Shown: piece by piece, positions 1-10,252 of the stretch | Layout: every line of letters starts with the position of its first letter | How positions within the stretch are numbered: the first letter of the stretch is position 1 | Assembly: GCA_029990175.1 (NCBI GenBank) | Contig: JARKIP010000064.1 | Span: 10,992,001 to 11,056,000, forward strand | DNA: 64,000 bases | Source of the DNA: Petunia secreta | Taxonomy: Eukaryota > Streptophyta > Magnoliopsida > Solanales > Solanaceae | Direction of reading: 5' to 3' | The notes under the pieces: model-generated | Database searches by the model: none | What the model was told of the DNA's origin: nothing | Seen by the model: the letters and a program-made list of their open reading frames with translations, nothing else | Made by a program: the position numbers and the translations under genes

Positions 1-26
1 TACAATGGCTGAATGAGTGTGGAGAA

Positions 27-3000
27 TTGAGAGTTGTCAAACAAGTGTGGATCAAGTTTGGAATCGGAGAGTATCAAGATGAGATGATATTCGATGTGGT
101 TCCGATGCAAGCTTGTCATTTGCTATTGGGTCGACCGTGGCAATTTGACCGAACAGCTGTACACAATGGCAGATCCAACACTTACAATGTAAAGCTCGAT
201 GGGAAGAGTTTCATACTCAAACCCCTCTCTCCAAAACAAGTCACAGAGGACTATAAACGGATGAAAGAATTGAAAGAAGCGGCCAAAGCTAAGCTTCCGA
301 TGGGAGCAAAATTGGGGCCCGAATAGACAAACACTCTGCCCGAAGTAAAAGGAATCTGTGCAATCATGCAACCGGGTGAGTTACTACGAGGCAACGCCAA
401 CGATCAGATGATGATTTGCCTCGTGCACAAGGGTATCTTTCTAAACTCTAATGATGATTTTTCTAACGATAACCCTTTGCCTTTGTTTGTTCGTAAAGTT
501 TTGCAGGACTTCGAGGACATGTTTCCCGAGGAAATGCCAGGTGGATTACCTCCGTTGAGAGGAATCGAGCACCAAATTGACTTCGTACCGGGGTCTCAAA
601 TCCCCAACAAACCTGCATACCGGTGTAATCCCGAAGACACCAAAGAGCTCCAACGGCAGGTTGATGAGTTGATGAACAAGGGCCTCGTTCGTGAGAGCTT
701 GAGTCCTTGCGCCGTTCCTGTTATACTCTTCCCAAAGAAAGATGGAACATGGCGAATGTGTGTTGACTGTCGAGCAGTCAACAAAATCACGGTAAAGTAT
801 CGTCATCCTATCCCTCGATTAGATGACATGCTAGATGAGTTAAGTGGTTCTTCATGCTTTTCGAAGATAGACCTCAGGTCCGGATACCACCAGATCCGAA
901 TGAAACCCGGAGACGAGTGGAAAACCGCATTCAAGACCAAATTCGGTCTATATAAATGGTTGGTAATGCCTTTTGGCTTATCCAATGCACCGAGCACATT
1001 CATGCGATTGATGAACCATGTGCTCAAACCGTTCATAAATAAGTTTGTTGTCGTTTATTTCGATGACATACTTGTTTATAGCAGAACCGTGGATGAACAT
1101 GTCGAACACCTAAGGCAAGTGCTTGAAAAGCTTTGCGAAGAGAAGTTGTATGCCAACTTCAAGAAATGCGCCTTCGGTGTCGATCGTGTAGTCTTTCTTG
1201 GATTTGTTGTCAGTGCTAATGGTGTCGAAGTCGACGAATCAAAAGTCGAAGCCATCAAAGATTGGCCAACTCCAACCTCGGTAACACAAGTACATAGCTT
1301 CCATGGCTTAGCTAGCTTTTACCGAAGATTTGTTCGTGACTTTAGCACCGTGGCAGCTCCTTTAACCGAGCTGGTAAAGAAAGACCATCCATTTGTGTGG
1401 GGAGAGTCCCAAGAGAGGGCTTTCCAAGAGTTGAAACGGAGGCTTTGCTCTGCCCCGTTGTTCCAACTCCCTGACTTCGGCAAAGCATTCGAAGTCGAGT
1501 GTGATGCGTCCGGAGTTGGGATCGGAGGAGTGCTGATGCAAGAATCGAAGCCAATCGCTTATTTTAGCGAAAAGCTTAAGGGTGCAACTTTGAATTACTC
1601 TACGTATGACAAAGAATTGTATGCCCTCGTTCGAGCACTCGCCCATTGGCAGCATTATTTGTGGCCTCGAGAGTTTGTGATCAAGAGTGATCATGAGTCT
1701 TTGAAACATCTCCGAGGTCAGGAGAAATTGAATCGAAGACATGCCAAGTGGGTTGAATTCATTGAGAGCTTTCCCTATGTAATTCATTACAAAAAGGGTA
1801 AAGACAATGTTGTGGCCGATGCGCTATCAAGGAAATTTGCCTTAGCGACCACTCTCGCCTCTAGGCTCATGGGATTCGAAAGCATCAAGTCGATGTACGA
1901 GGACGATCCCACGCTGAAATGCGTTCGTGACGCAATCTTGAGTGGCCGAAGGGTTGAAAAATATCAGTGGCACGATGGCTACCTCTTCAAGAATGGGAGG
2001 GTTTGTGTGCCAGTGTCATCGTGGAGAGAGCTCTTGGTTCGAGAAGCTCATTCCGGTGGATTGATGGGACACTTCGGTGTCGACAAAACTCTTGGTATCT
2101 TGACCGAGCAGTTCCATTGGCCCAAAATGCGACGAGATGTGGAAAAGCTTTGCAACGCTTGTCTCGTTTGCAAGAAAGCAAAATCGAAGTCCAACCCTCA
2201 TGGTTTGTACACCCCGTTACCGGTGCCTGATCGACCTTGGGTTGATATATCCATGGACTTTGTCTTGGGGTTACCGAGATTGGGGGGAGGGCATGATAGC
2301 ATCTTCGTTGTGGTTGACCGTTTTTCAAAAATGGCTCACTTTATTCCTTGCAAAAAGTGTGATGATGCCCAGCATGTAGCTACATTGTTTATTTCTAATG
2401 TGTTAAAATTGCATGGTGTACCTCGCACTATTGTGAGTGATCGAGACTCAAAATACTTGAGTCATTTTTGGAAGTGTTTATGGGGTGCCCTCGGCACCAA
2501 GCTACTATTCTCGATGTCTCACCATCCTCAGACTGATGGACAGACCGAGGTAGTTAACCGAACCTTGGGATCCTTGCTTCGAGCAATGACCAAAGGGAAG
2601 GTTGGAAACTGGGCTGATCGTTTGCCCATGATGGAGTTTGCATATAATCGAATGGTGCATAGAATGATCAACATGACCCCGTTTGAATGTGTGTATGGCT
2701 TTAATCCTTTGATTCCACTTGATTTAACCCCATTGCCTCGAGATTCTGTTCTTGATTTTGAAGGTACTCAACGAGCAGCTGCCTTGATCGAATTGCATGC
2801 AAAGGTGAAGAAGAACCTCGAGGAGGCCTATGCAAAGGTTGCCTTAAAGAAAAACAAGGGGCGTAAAAAGCTGGAATTAAAGAAGGGAGATTGGGTTTGG
2901 GTTCACTTCCGAAAGGAACGTTTCCCGAACCAAAGGAAAGGAAAGTTGGCTCCTCGAGGGGATGGTCCATTTCAAGTGTTGACCAAGATCAACAACAATG

Positions 3001-3365
3001 CTTACGTGATCGACCTCCCTGGTGAGTATAATGTGTCCAACACCTTTAATGTTGCTGACTTAGCTCCTTGTGTTGTAGGTCCAACTTCGGAGGACGGGGA
3101 GGGCTTGATTTCGAGGACGAAATCTTCTCAAGAAGGGGAGGATGATGCAGCCCGAACACGTGCTGATCAAGTGTTCGATCCACCGAGGAGACCGATGACA
3201 AGAAGTCAAGTCAAGCTGCTGCACGATGTGCACGTTCACTTAGCCTGGCCGAAGGAAAACAATTGCTCCGAAGCTGAGTGGCCGGGCTCAAGAATCGAAG
3301 GCATTATCTTCAGATTTGAGCCCGAAGGCAAAGTGACCGAGGACAATGAGCTCGAAGACAATTGA
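27..3365 (+). pseudogene. gag-pol polyprotein fragment (PR-RT-RNaseH-INT) of the CRM-like element
   Basis: The first about 100 codons are the end of an aspartic protease (LLLGRPWQFDR). An in-frame TAG at 324-326 then interrupts the reading frame, and the same frame resumes and runs to 3,362. RT shows the FDD catalytic motif (VVVYFDDILVYS, near 1,055), RNase H follows (FEVECDASGVGIGG, near 1,490), then the tether ADALSRK, the zinc-binding H2C2 region of integrase (near 2,050-2,170) and the DDE core (MDFVLGLP; VSDRDSKY; TDGQTEVVNRT). The single stop between protease and RT is the only break visible. Without it the 3.3 kb is continuous, so decay is slight. The C-terminus runs into the 3' LTR, which is usual for CRM elements. 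Confidence 0.85.
3131..3143 (+). other. polypurine tract of the CRM-like element
   Basis: AAGAAGGGGAGGA is a 13-nt purine run directly before TGATG, the likely start of the 3' LTR. It lies inside the coding frame, where it encodes part of the QEGEDD tail. Confidence 0.65.
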
Positions 3366-3889
3366 GCGTCCGAGACAACGAGAGATTTCGAGCAGACAAT
3401 CGAGAACCGAAGCCAAGGCTTACCGAAGTCAAGTCTGCCGAACACATTTTACCTCAGCCCTGCGTGGCTTATTTCTATTGGTCGCCTGTGACCCTTTTTA
3501 CTAGTTTACCCCTAGTATTTCCTATATAAACCTTGTTTCCTTTCATTGTAGCTACCGAGTTTTTGAACATTGATAAATTAATGAAAGTGCCGAGCACCTT
3601 TCTCTTGTCTCCGTCGTGAGCAAAACCCTGTGAGGGATTTTATGGACTTGTGGCTTTCGGTTAATCCGATGGAACATTCCTTTTTGATCATTCAATTTGC
3701 AAGAGGCAATGTTCTCTTGAGGATGTTGCATAGTTTAGGTGATTCTTGTGTCCCTTTTGATCGAGCTTTGAGACAGGTTCCTCACTATTCTTTCGAAAGA
3801 AGCAAGTTTTGTCTTGCTTCTATCTTTTATCTTTCTTGTTAATCTTCCGCGTTTGTGCTTAGCAACTCCTTCGGGATTGCATTGCACCA
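3144..3889 (+). mobile_element. 3' LTR of the CRM-like element
   Basis: The LTR begins TGATGCAG after the purine tract and ends with CA near 3,886-3,889, where copia sequence starts. It contains a TATATAAA promoter box near 3,521-3,528. The first about 220 bp still encode the C-terminal tail of the polyprotein. Length is about 745 bp. The exact right end is uncertain by a few bases because the partner LTR is out of view. Confidence 0.6.
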
Positions 3890-6430
3890 CTATCATACCC
3901 CTATACATTTTTTGATCAACTGATATTCCATGTTCATCAAGATCCAATTTTGTGGCAGTGGCAATAGGTGTGTCAATTTCCTTAGCATTATCCATATCAA
4001 ATCTTTTAAGTAATTCCTTAACATACTTTTGTTGATGGATCATAGTTCCATTTGAGGTTTGCTTAATTTGTAAACCCAAAAAGAAATTGAGTTCACCCAT
4101 CATGCTCATCTCAAATTCACTTCCTATCAAGTTTGCAAATTCCTTACTTAAATTTTCACAAGTAACACTAAAGATTATATCATCTACATAAATTTGAACA
4201 ATTAACTTACTTTTTTCTTTTAAAAATAATGTACTATCAATTTTACCTCTCTTGTATCTATGCTGGAGTAGAAATTTTGATAGTTTTTCATACCATGCTC
4301 TTGGTGCCTGCTTGAGCCCATACAAGGCCTTGTCCAACTTGTACACATGTTCAGGGAACTGTTCACTTTCAAAACCTGGAGGTTTCTTGACATACACTTC
4401 TTCTTTCAAGTAACCATTCAGAAATGCACTCTTAACATCTATTTGATGTAGAGTAAATTCCATGTATGTAGCAAAGGCTATAAGAAGTCTTATTACTTCC
4501 AATCTTACAACTGGAGCAAAAGTCTCATCATAGTCGATGCCCTCCTCTTGACTATATCCCTGAACAACTAGCCTGGCCTTATTTCTTATTACCATGCCAT
4601 CCTCATCAAGTTTGTTTCTGAAAACCCATTTTGTTCCAATTATGGACCTGTTCCTTGGCTTGGGTTCCAGATTCCAAACTTGACTCCTTTGAAATTGATT
4701 CAATTCCTCCTGCATAGCATTAATCCAATCTGCATCCTTCAGTGTTTCTTTCACATTTTTAGGTTCAATAAGAGATAAGACAGCACTAAAGGCACAGAGA
4801 TTGTGATTCTTGACTGCTGATCTAGTTTGAATCCCAGCAGTCTTATCTGAGATTATTTGATCCACAGGATGTGACCCTTGATACTTGTAAGGCTTGGGTG
4901 TCAATCCATTGTCAGAAGTCCTCTGCTGAGGAATGGTTCCTGATAGAGTAGCAGTACCAGTTTGTGAGGTAGAACCAACATGTGTTCCCCCTGTTTCTGT
5001 GCCACTCTTTTCAGTTCTGTCCTGAGGAACAGTTCCTTGCAGTTCACTTCTCATATCCAGAATCTGCATTTGTGGATTAAGTTCAAACTCTTTCAGCATT
5101 CCAATTTCTTCATCCTCCTGTACCTGTTCTTGAGTGAGGCTGTCAGTTTCATCAAATTTAACATGCATGCTTTCTTCAATTTTCAATGTTTTCTTGTTAA
5201 ACACCCTATAAGATTTACTATTTAAAGAATAACCAACAAATATTCCCTCATCACTTCTAGGATCAAATTTTCCTAAGACATCTTTCCCATTGTTATGTAT
5301 AAAACATTTGCAACCAAGGGCCCTAAGATGAGAGATATCGGGTTTTCTTCCCTTAAGCAATTCATATGGGGTCTTTTCTATTAATGACCTTGTCATACAT
5401 CTATTTATTATGTAGCATGCAGTAATAATAGCCTCAGCCCAAAAGTTTTGTGGAAGATTTCCAGATATTAACATAGTCCTTGCCATTTCCTCTAAAGTCC
5501 TATTTTTCCTTTCCACTACACCATTTTGTAGTGGAGTTCTAGGTGAAGAGAAATTATGATTAATGCCATTTTCATTACAGAAATTGAAAAACATATGATT
5601 TTCAAATTCAGTTCCATGATCTGACCTAATGGCAACAATATGATTATCTAGAGTTCTTTGAGCTTTCTTAGCAAAAATTGAAAATGCATTAAATGCTTCT
5701 TCTTTAGATGCAAGAAATATAGTCCATGTAAATCTGGAGTAATCATCCACCAATACCATAACGTACTTCTTACCTCCCAACTCATTGTTCTTATTGGACC
5801 ACATAAATCCATATGGACCAGTTCCAAAGGTTTAGTGGTACTTACCTGTTTCTTCGGTTTGAAGGAGGATTTTACCTGCTTCCCCCTGGCACATGCTTCA
5901 CATACTTTTTCATCATTAAACTTGATGTTAGGATGACCTATCACCAAGTCCTTGGACACAAGTTTGTTCAATTGTGAAAGACAAGCATGTCCTAGTCTTT
6001 TGTGCCATAGGAGGGGATCATTTTGCACCACACTTAAGCAACTCAAGCTTCCATCAGATAGTGTCAACAAGTCTACTTTGTAGATGTTTCCATGCCTATT
6101 TCCCTGCAAACTAATCTCTCCAGAAGTTTGGTTAGTCACAGTGCATCCAGTAGATGAGAAATTAACATTATTACCTTTGTCACACAATTGAGATATGCTC
6201 AATAAGCAATGCTTCAGCCCATCTATTAGAAATACATTATCTATACAGTGTGAATCAGACCTGCCTACCTTTCCAATTCCAATGATTTCCCCTTTCTTAC
6301 CATTACCGAAGGAAACACTTCCTCCTTGGAAGGCTGAGAGTGAAAGGAACAGTTCCTTATGTCATGTCATATGCCTTGAGCAACCACTGTCCATGTACCA
6401 TTTGTGGTTTATCTCCTTCACTCTAGCCTG
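3890..6430 (-). pseudogene. copia pol remnant (PR-INT-RT)
   Basis: On the - strand the protease motif WYMDSGCSRHMT (near 6,390) is followed at once by an in-frame TGA. The GAG-pre-integrase HKRLGHACL and integrase DDE residues follow (VDDYSR; IRSDHGTEFE; NGVVERKNRT), then RT with IDVKSAFLNGYLKEE and the catalytic YVDD (QIYVDDIIF, near 4,180). The frame shifts around 5,775-5,800, in the sequence before KKYVMVLVDDY. RT ends at QKMYRGMI, beyond which the reading enters the CRM-like LTR. The ORF tail down to 3,735 is therefore an artefact of the insertion, not copia protein. Confidence 0.85.
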
Positions 6431-6466
6431 CAAAAGAAAACTAGGGGTTAATTTTAAGAACCCAAA

Positions 6467-8332
6467 CTAGTTTGGGTTCCTTTCCTTTAGAAAAGGATGA
6501 ATCAGATCTCTCCTAGCCCAGAATGGTAATGGTTTCTTTGTGTGAACATTTTCCCTATTTACAGAATGTTGAACAGGTTTATAGGACCTATTCTTCTGTT
6601 TCACAGAATTTTGAACAGGTTTATAGGACCTGTTCCTCTGGGCAGCCCTTTTTAAAGATTTACAATTTTCTTTCCGGTGACCAGTGTTCCCACAGTGAGT
6701 GCATAGCCAGTTTTCAGGAAATGATAAGTACTTACTTTTTGGATCCCATTTGGATGAACTCTGTGCTTTCATGAATCCAATACCTTTCCTGTTACTAATA
6801 TGATTTTCCTGTAACCATTCTAGTGCTTCAGAAGACTTGTTCTATTCTACAGTTTTTCTTAGTTCCATTGTTGTTTTAACCAAGTCTTCTTCTAAAGATC
6901 TTATCTTCTCATCTTTTTTACACAGTTCATCAACTGTGACTTTCAGTTTCTCTTCAGCAATGATCTGATGAGAATTAGCAATACCTTTACCTTTTTCAAC
7001 TGTTTTAACATTTTCTAATTCCTGAGCAGCTGATTCAAATGTGAGGACCTGCTCCTCAAGTATGCTAATCTTCCTTTCCAGAAAATCATTTTTAATTACT
7101 TCCTCTTTGCATTCTGCTTCTAAACAATCAATTTTATCATGCAGTTGATGATTGCCATCCCTTAGAGATTTAAATTCATTCAGCACAATATGGAATACTT
7201 TGACCAATTTTTCTCTAGACATGCTTTTTACATCTTCTTTAAGTTTAGAAACAAATACCTCAGCATCTTCTTCATTTTCTGAATCTCCAAGAGCCATTAG
7301 AGTAAGATCCTCATCCAGATCATCATCAGTTATTTCGTCTTCACTGTCTTGCCATCCTGCAACCATTGCTTTGGGATTTCCACTTTTTCTATGGACCTGT
7401 TCCCTAGCCTTTTTCCTTTCCTCAATGAATCTCTTCCTCCATTCTCCTTCCATAATTGGACATTTGCTGATGTAGTGCTCCGAGCTTCCACGTTTGTGGC
7501 ATTCTCCAGCCTGTTTCATGTTAGTAGACCTACCCTGTCCACTAATTGCCTTTTTCTTAATCAAATATTTCTGAACACTTTTAGCAATAAGGACCAGGTC
7601 CTTATCATCAATAATCTTATCAGCGGCAGTCAAGGCTAGGTTAGGCTCAGTTTTAACTGGAACACCTATGTTTTTAACCTATTTCCTTAGTTCATAAGTC
7701 TTTAAATTGCCTATCAGTTCATCTAAGGATAGAGTGGTTAAATCTTTGCTTTCTATGATAGCACAAGCTTTGATCTCCCAAGAATCTGGAAGAACCCTAG
7801 TTAGAATCTTTTCTACTCTATCTTCCACAGTTAAAACCCTTCCCAAAGAGATCAGTTCAGAAGCAATGGCATTAAATCTAGTATACATTTCAGAGATTGA
7901 CTCTTCTTCTTTTATTTTAAAACTTTCATATTCAGCATAAAGAAGTGTACCTCTGGACCTTTTTACCTGACTTGTTCCTTCGTGTGCAACTTGTAGAGCA
8001 TCCCAAATCTCCTTTGCAGTGGCATACCCTCTGATTCTAGTGCATTCGTCCGGACTAAGTCCACCAACAAGCCACTTCCTAGCTTTTGCATTCTTTTCCC
8101 ACTGCTTTATATCTTCAGCATTGCATTCCTTCCTGGTTTTGGGAACATCGTTTCCCTCAGCATCCTTCTTCATAGGGATCATGGGACCTTCGGTTACTAC
8201 ATCCCACAATTCATAGTCCTCTGCTTGAAGGTGATCACGCATCATTTCTTTCCACCATGAATAGTATTTCCCATTGAAATAAGGAGCTCTTACCATTGAC
8301 TGACCCTCACTGTTCTCTCGTGATGTACTCAT
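6467..8332 (-). pseudogene. copia gag remnant
   Basis: The ATG at 8,332 starts MSTSRENSEGQ, then the gag domain (APYFNGKYYSWWKEMMRDHLQ; VAHEGTSQVKRSR; EESISEMYTRFNAI). An acidic stretch (DSEDEITDDDLDEDL), a coiled-coil-like E/K-rich segment and a zinc knuckle (CTHCGNTGHRKENC, near 6,690-6,720) follow. Three in-frame TAG stops interrupt one otherwise continuous frame, at 7,679-7,681, 6,842-6,844 and 6,467-6,469. A second knuckle-like segment (CHKRGSSEHYISKC) lies near 7,500. Confidence 0.8.
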
Positions 8333-8364
8333 CTAATCCTAGGTGTTAGCCTTTTCAAGGATAA

Positions 8365-8380
8365 CCTGCTCTGATACCAA
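8365..8380 (-). other. primer binding site, initiator-Met tRNA type
   Basis: On the - strand TTGGTATCAGAGCAGG lies one base from the inferred LTR end. TGGTATCAGAGC is the standard plant copia priming sequence, complementary to the 3' end of initiator tRNA-Met. Confidence 0.85.
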
Positions 8381-8381
8381 T

Positions 8382-9193
8382 TGTTATTTCCCACGATTAC
8401 ACCACTTTACTATTTTAAGGACCAGTTCCTTAAAATGTGTTCCTTTACTAAACTGTATTCGGAATAAAAACTGTAAGTAAATTAACACCAGATATTAGCG
8501 TGGAAAAACCCCTTGACTCGGGATCAAAAAACCACGACCTACTTCTCAAGTAGGATTTCAACTTCACTATGTAAAAAGACCCACTTGGTTATAAGACTCA
8601 CTCTTACTAACCTAGGACTAACTCTAATCCTTTAGTGATCTTTCTCACGATCAGTGAAGTTGTGCCAAGTCCACGACTTGAACCAGAAAGTTTACAACTC
8701 GATTATTGCTTACTACAGTTGAACTAAGACTTGAACTTTTACAAGATTCAATCTAAGGAACAGGTTCTAACTTAGTTCTACTGTAGCTAACTGATTACAC
8801 AAATAAGCTAATGACTCTTTTAAGCTTTTGCTCGATGCTCTCTGTATTTGTGCACGCTTCTATGGCTGATATGCTCCACGTTTTATAGCTCCAGCAGCCA
8901 AGAAGTCTTGATGAATTAGAACTCCAAAGCTCCCTTGAGTTTGAGTCCTAATTGGATTCTACTCTTTAGAATCCAGATCTTATATCCTTTATCCTTTGTT
9001 TATGCAATATTTTCGTATCCGTTTAGACCAGCATAATTATCAAGATAGACATTAGTATTAGGATAATTAATAATATCTCAACTTAAATGATTTTGCATGA
9101 ATTATCTATTCTGCTGCAGTGATCCAAAGGAACAGGTCCTTTGAATCTGTTCCTCAGTCATCAGTCAAAACTCCAAGCTTATCCAAGCTAACA
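8382..9193 (-). mobile_element. 5' LTR of the SIRE-like copia
   Basis: Written on the + strand it runs from TGTTATTTCC to GCTAACA, about 812 bp, next to the primer binding site. The integrase reading frame of the neighbouring Tekay-like element starts immediately beyond 9,193, which fixes the outer edge. The partner LTR is not in the window, so the TSD cannot be confirmed. Confidence 0.7.
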
Positions 9194-9195
9194 AC

Positions 9196-10182
9196 AGGCT
9201 TACTAAATCAGCTCATTTCTTGCCTGTTAGAACTACATATACAGCGGAGGATTATGCTAGACTTTATATCAGAGAGATAGTGCGCCTACATGGTATTCCA
9301 GTATCTATCATTTCAGACAGGGGCGCACAGTTTACAATAAATTTCTGGCGATCATTCCAGACAGGTTTAGGGACACAAGTGAATCTGAGTACATCATTTC
9401 ATCCACAGACAGACGGACAGGCTGAGCGGACCATTCAGACCTTAGAAGATATGCTTAGAGCTTGCGTGTTGGATTTTGGAGGCAGTTGGAGTGATCATCT
9501 ACCATTGATAGAGTTTTCATATAATAATAGCTATCATTCCAGCATACAGATGGCACCATATGAAGCTTTGCATGGGCACAAATGCAGGTCTCCTATAGGA
9601 TGGTTCGAGGTTGGCGAGTCTCAATTGATAGGTCCAGATTTAATCCAACAAGCCGTTGATAAAGTCAAGTTGATCAGGGAAAGATTATTAGCAGCGCAGA
9701 GCAGACAGAAGTCCTATGCAGATAATCGACGTCGAGATTTAGAATTTCAGATTGGCGATTGGGTATTCCTGAAAGTATCACCTATGAAAGGCGTTATGAG
9801 ATTTGGAAAGAAGGGGAAGCTTAGCCCTATATTTATTGGTCCATATCAGGTTATCAGGCGAATTGGGCATGTAGCCTACGAGTTAGACCTTCCAGCAGAC
9901 CTTCAGGAGGTACATCCAGTATTCCATGTTTCTATGCTCAGAAAGTGTGTTGGAGATCCTTCTAGAGTTGTACCAGTAGATGATGTACAGATCACAGAGC
10001 AATTAACTTATGAAGAGGTGCCAATTGCAATTTTAGATAGGCAGATTCGTCGACTAAGGACGAAAGACATTCCTTCAGTTAAAGTGCTATGGCGAAGCAA
10101 TAACGTAGAGGAAATAACTTGGGAAGCTGAGAATGATATGAGAGACAAGTACCCACATCTCTTCACTACTTCAGGTATATAA
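9196..10182 (+). pseudogene. chromovirus integrase C-terminus with chromodomain (fragment)
   Basis: Reading begins mid-domain with RLTKSAHFLPVRTTY. The integrase core shows SDRGAQFT and the final glutamate context DGQAERTIQTLEDML, then the GPF-like region (IGDWVFLKVSP; GKLSPIFIGPYQVI; HPVFHVSML). It ends in a chromodomain (ILDRQIRRLRTKDIPSVKVLW; TWEAENDMRDKYP), which targets integration to marked chromatin in chromoviruses. It is a clean open frame of about 325 codons, but RT and protease are missing, so it is not functional alone. The ATG at 9,220 is only the first internal Met. Confidence 0.85.
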
Positions 10183-10239
10183 TAGATCCTTGTTTAATAC
10201 TTTTACATACTTCATTTTACATTTGAGGACAAATGTTCC

Positions 10240-10251
10240 TAGGGGGAAAGA
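10240..10251 (+). other. polypurine tract of the Tekay-like element
   Basis: AGGGGGAAAGA lies 1-2 nt before the LTR start TGTTACACC. Confidence 0.75.
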
Positions 10252-10252
10252 T

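Larger units (their letters stand above)
1..3889 (+). mobile_element. Ty3/gypsy retrotransposon, CRM-like chromovirus, 5' part outside the window
   Basis: The segment carries protease C-terminus, reverse transcriptase, RNase H and integrase in gypsy order, followed by a 3' LTR. The integrase C-terminus lacks a normal chromodomain and ends in an SRTKSSQEGEDD-type tail, which is typical of the CRM (centromeric retrotransposon) clade. The right end (near 3,886-3,889) abuts the interior of a copia RT gene read on the other strand, so the element inserted into that copia. The 5' LTR and gag lie off the left edge. The clade assignment comes from remembered family features, not from an alignment. 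Confidence 0.8.
3890..9193 (-). mobile_element. Ty1/copia retrotransposon, SIRE/Maximus-like, truncated in RT by the CRM insertion
   Basis: Read on the - strand it has a 5' LTR (9,193 to 8,382), an initiator-Met primer binding site, gag, protease, integrase and RT. RT stops mid-domain at about 3,890, where the CRM-like element is inserted. RNase H and the 3' LTR should lie off the left edge. The long acidic gag tail and the integrase sequence type suggest the SIRE/Maximus lineage. Confidence 0.8.

Noticed and set aside
3735..3889. C-terminal tail of the copia pol ORF.
   Set aside because: This part is CRM-like LTR sequence read through the insertion junction, not copia protein.
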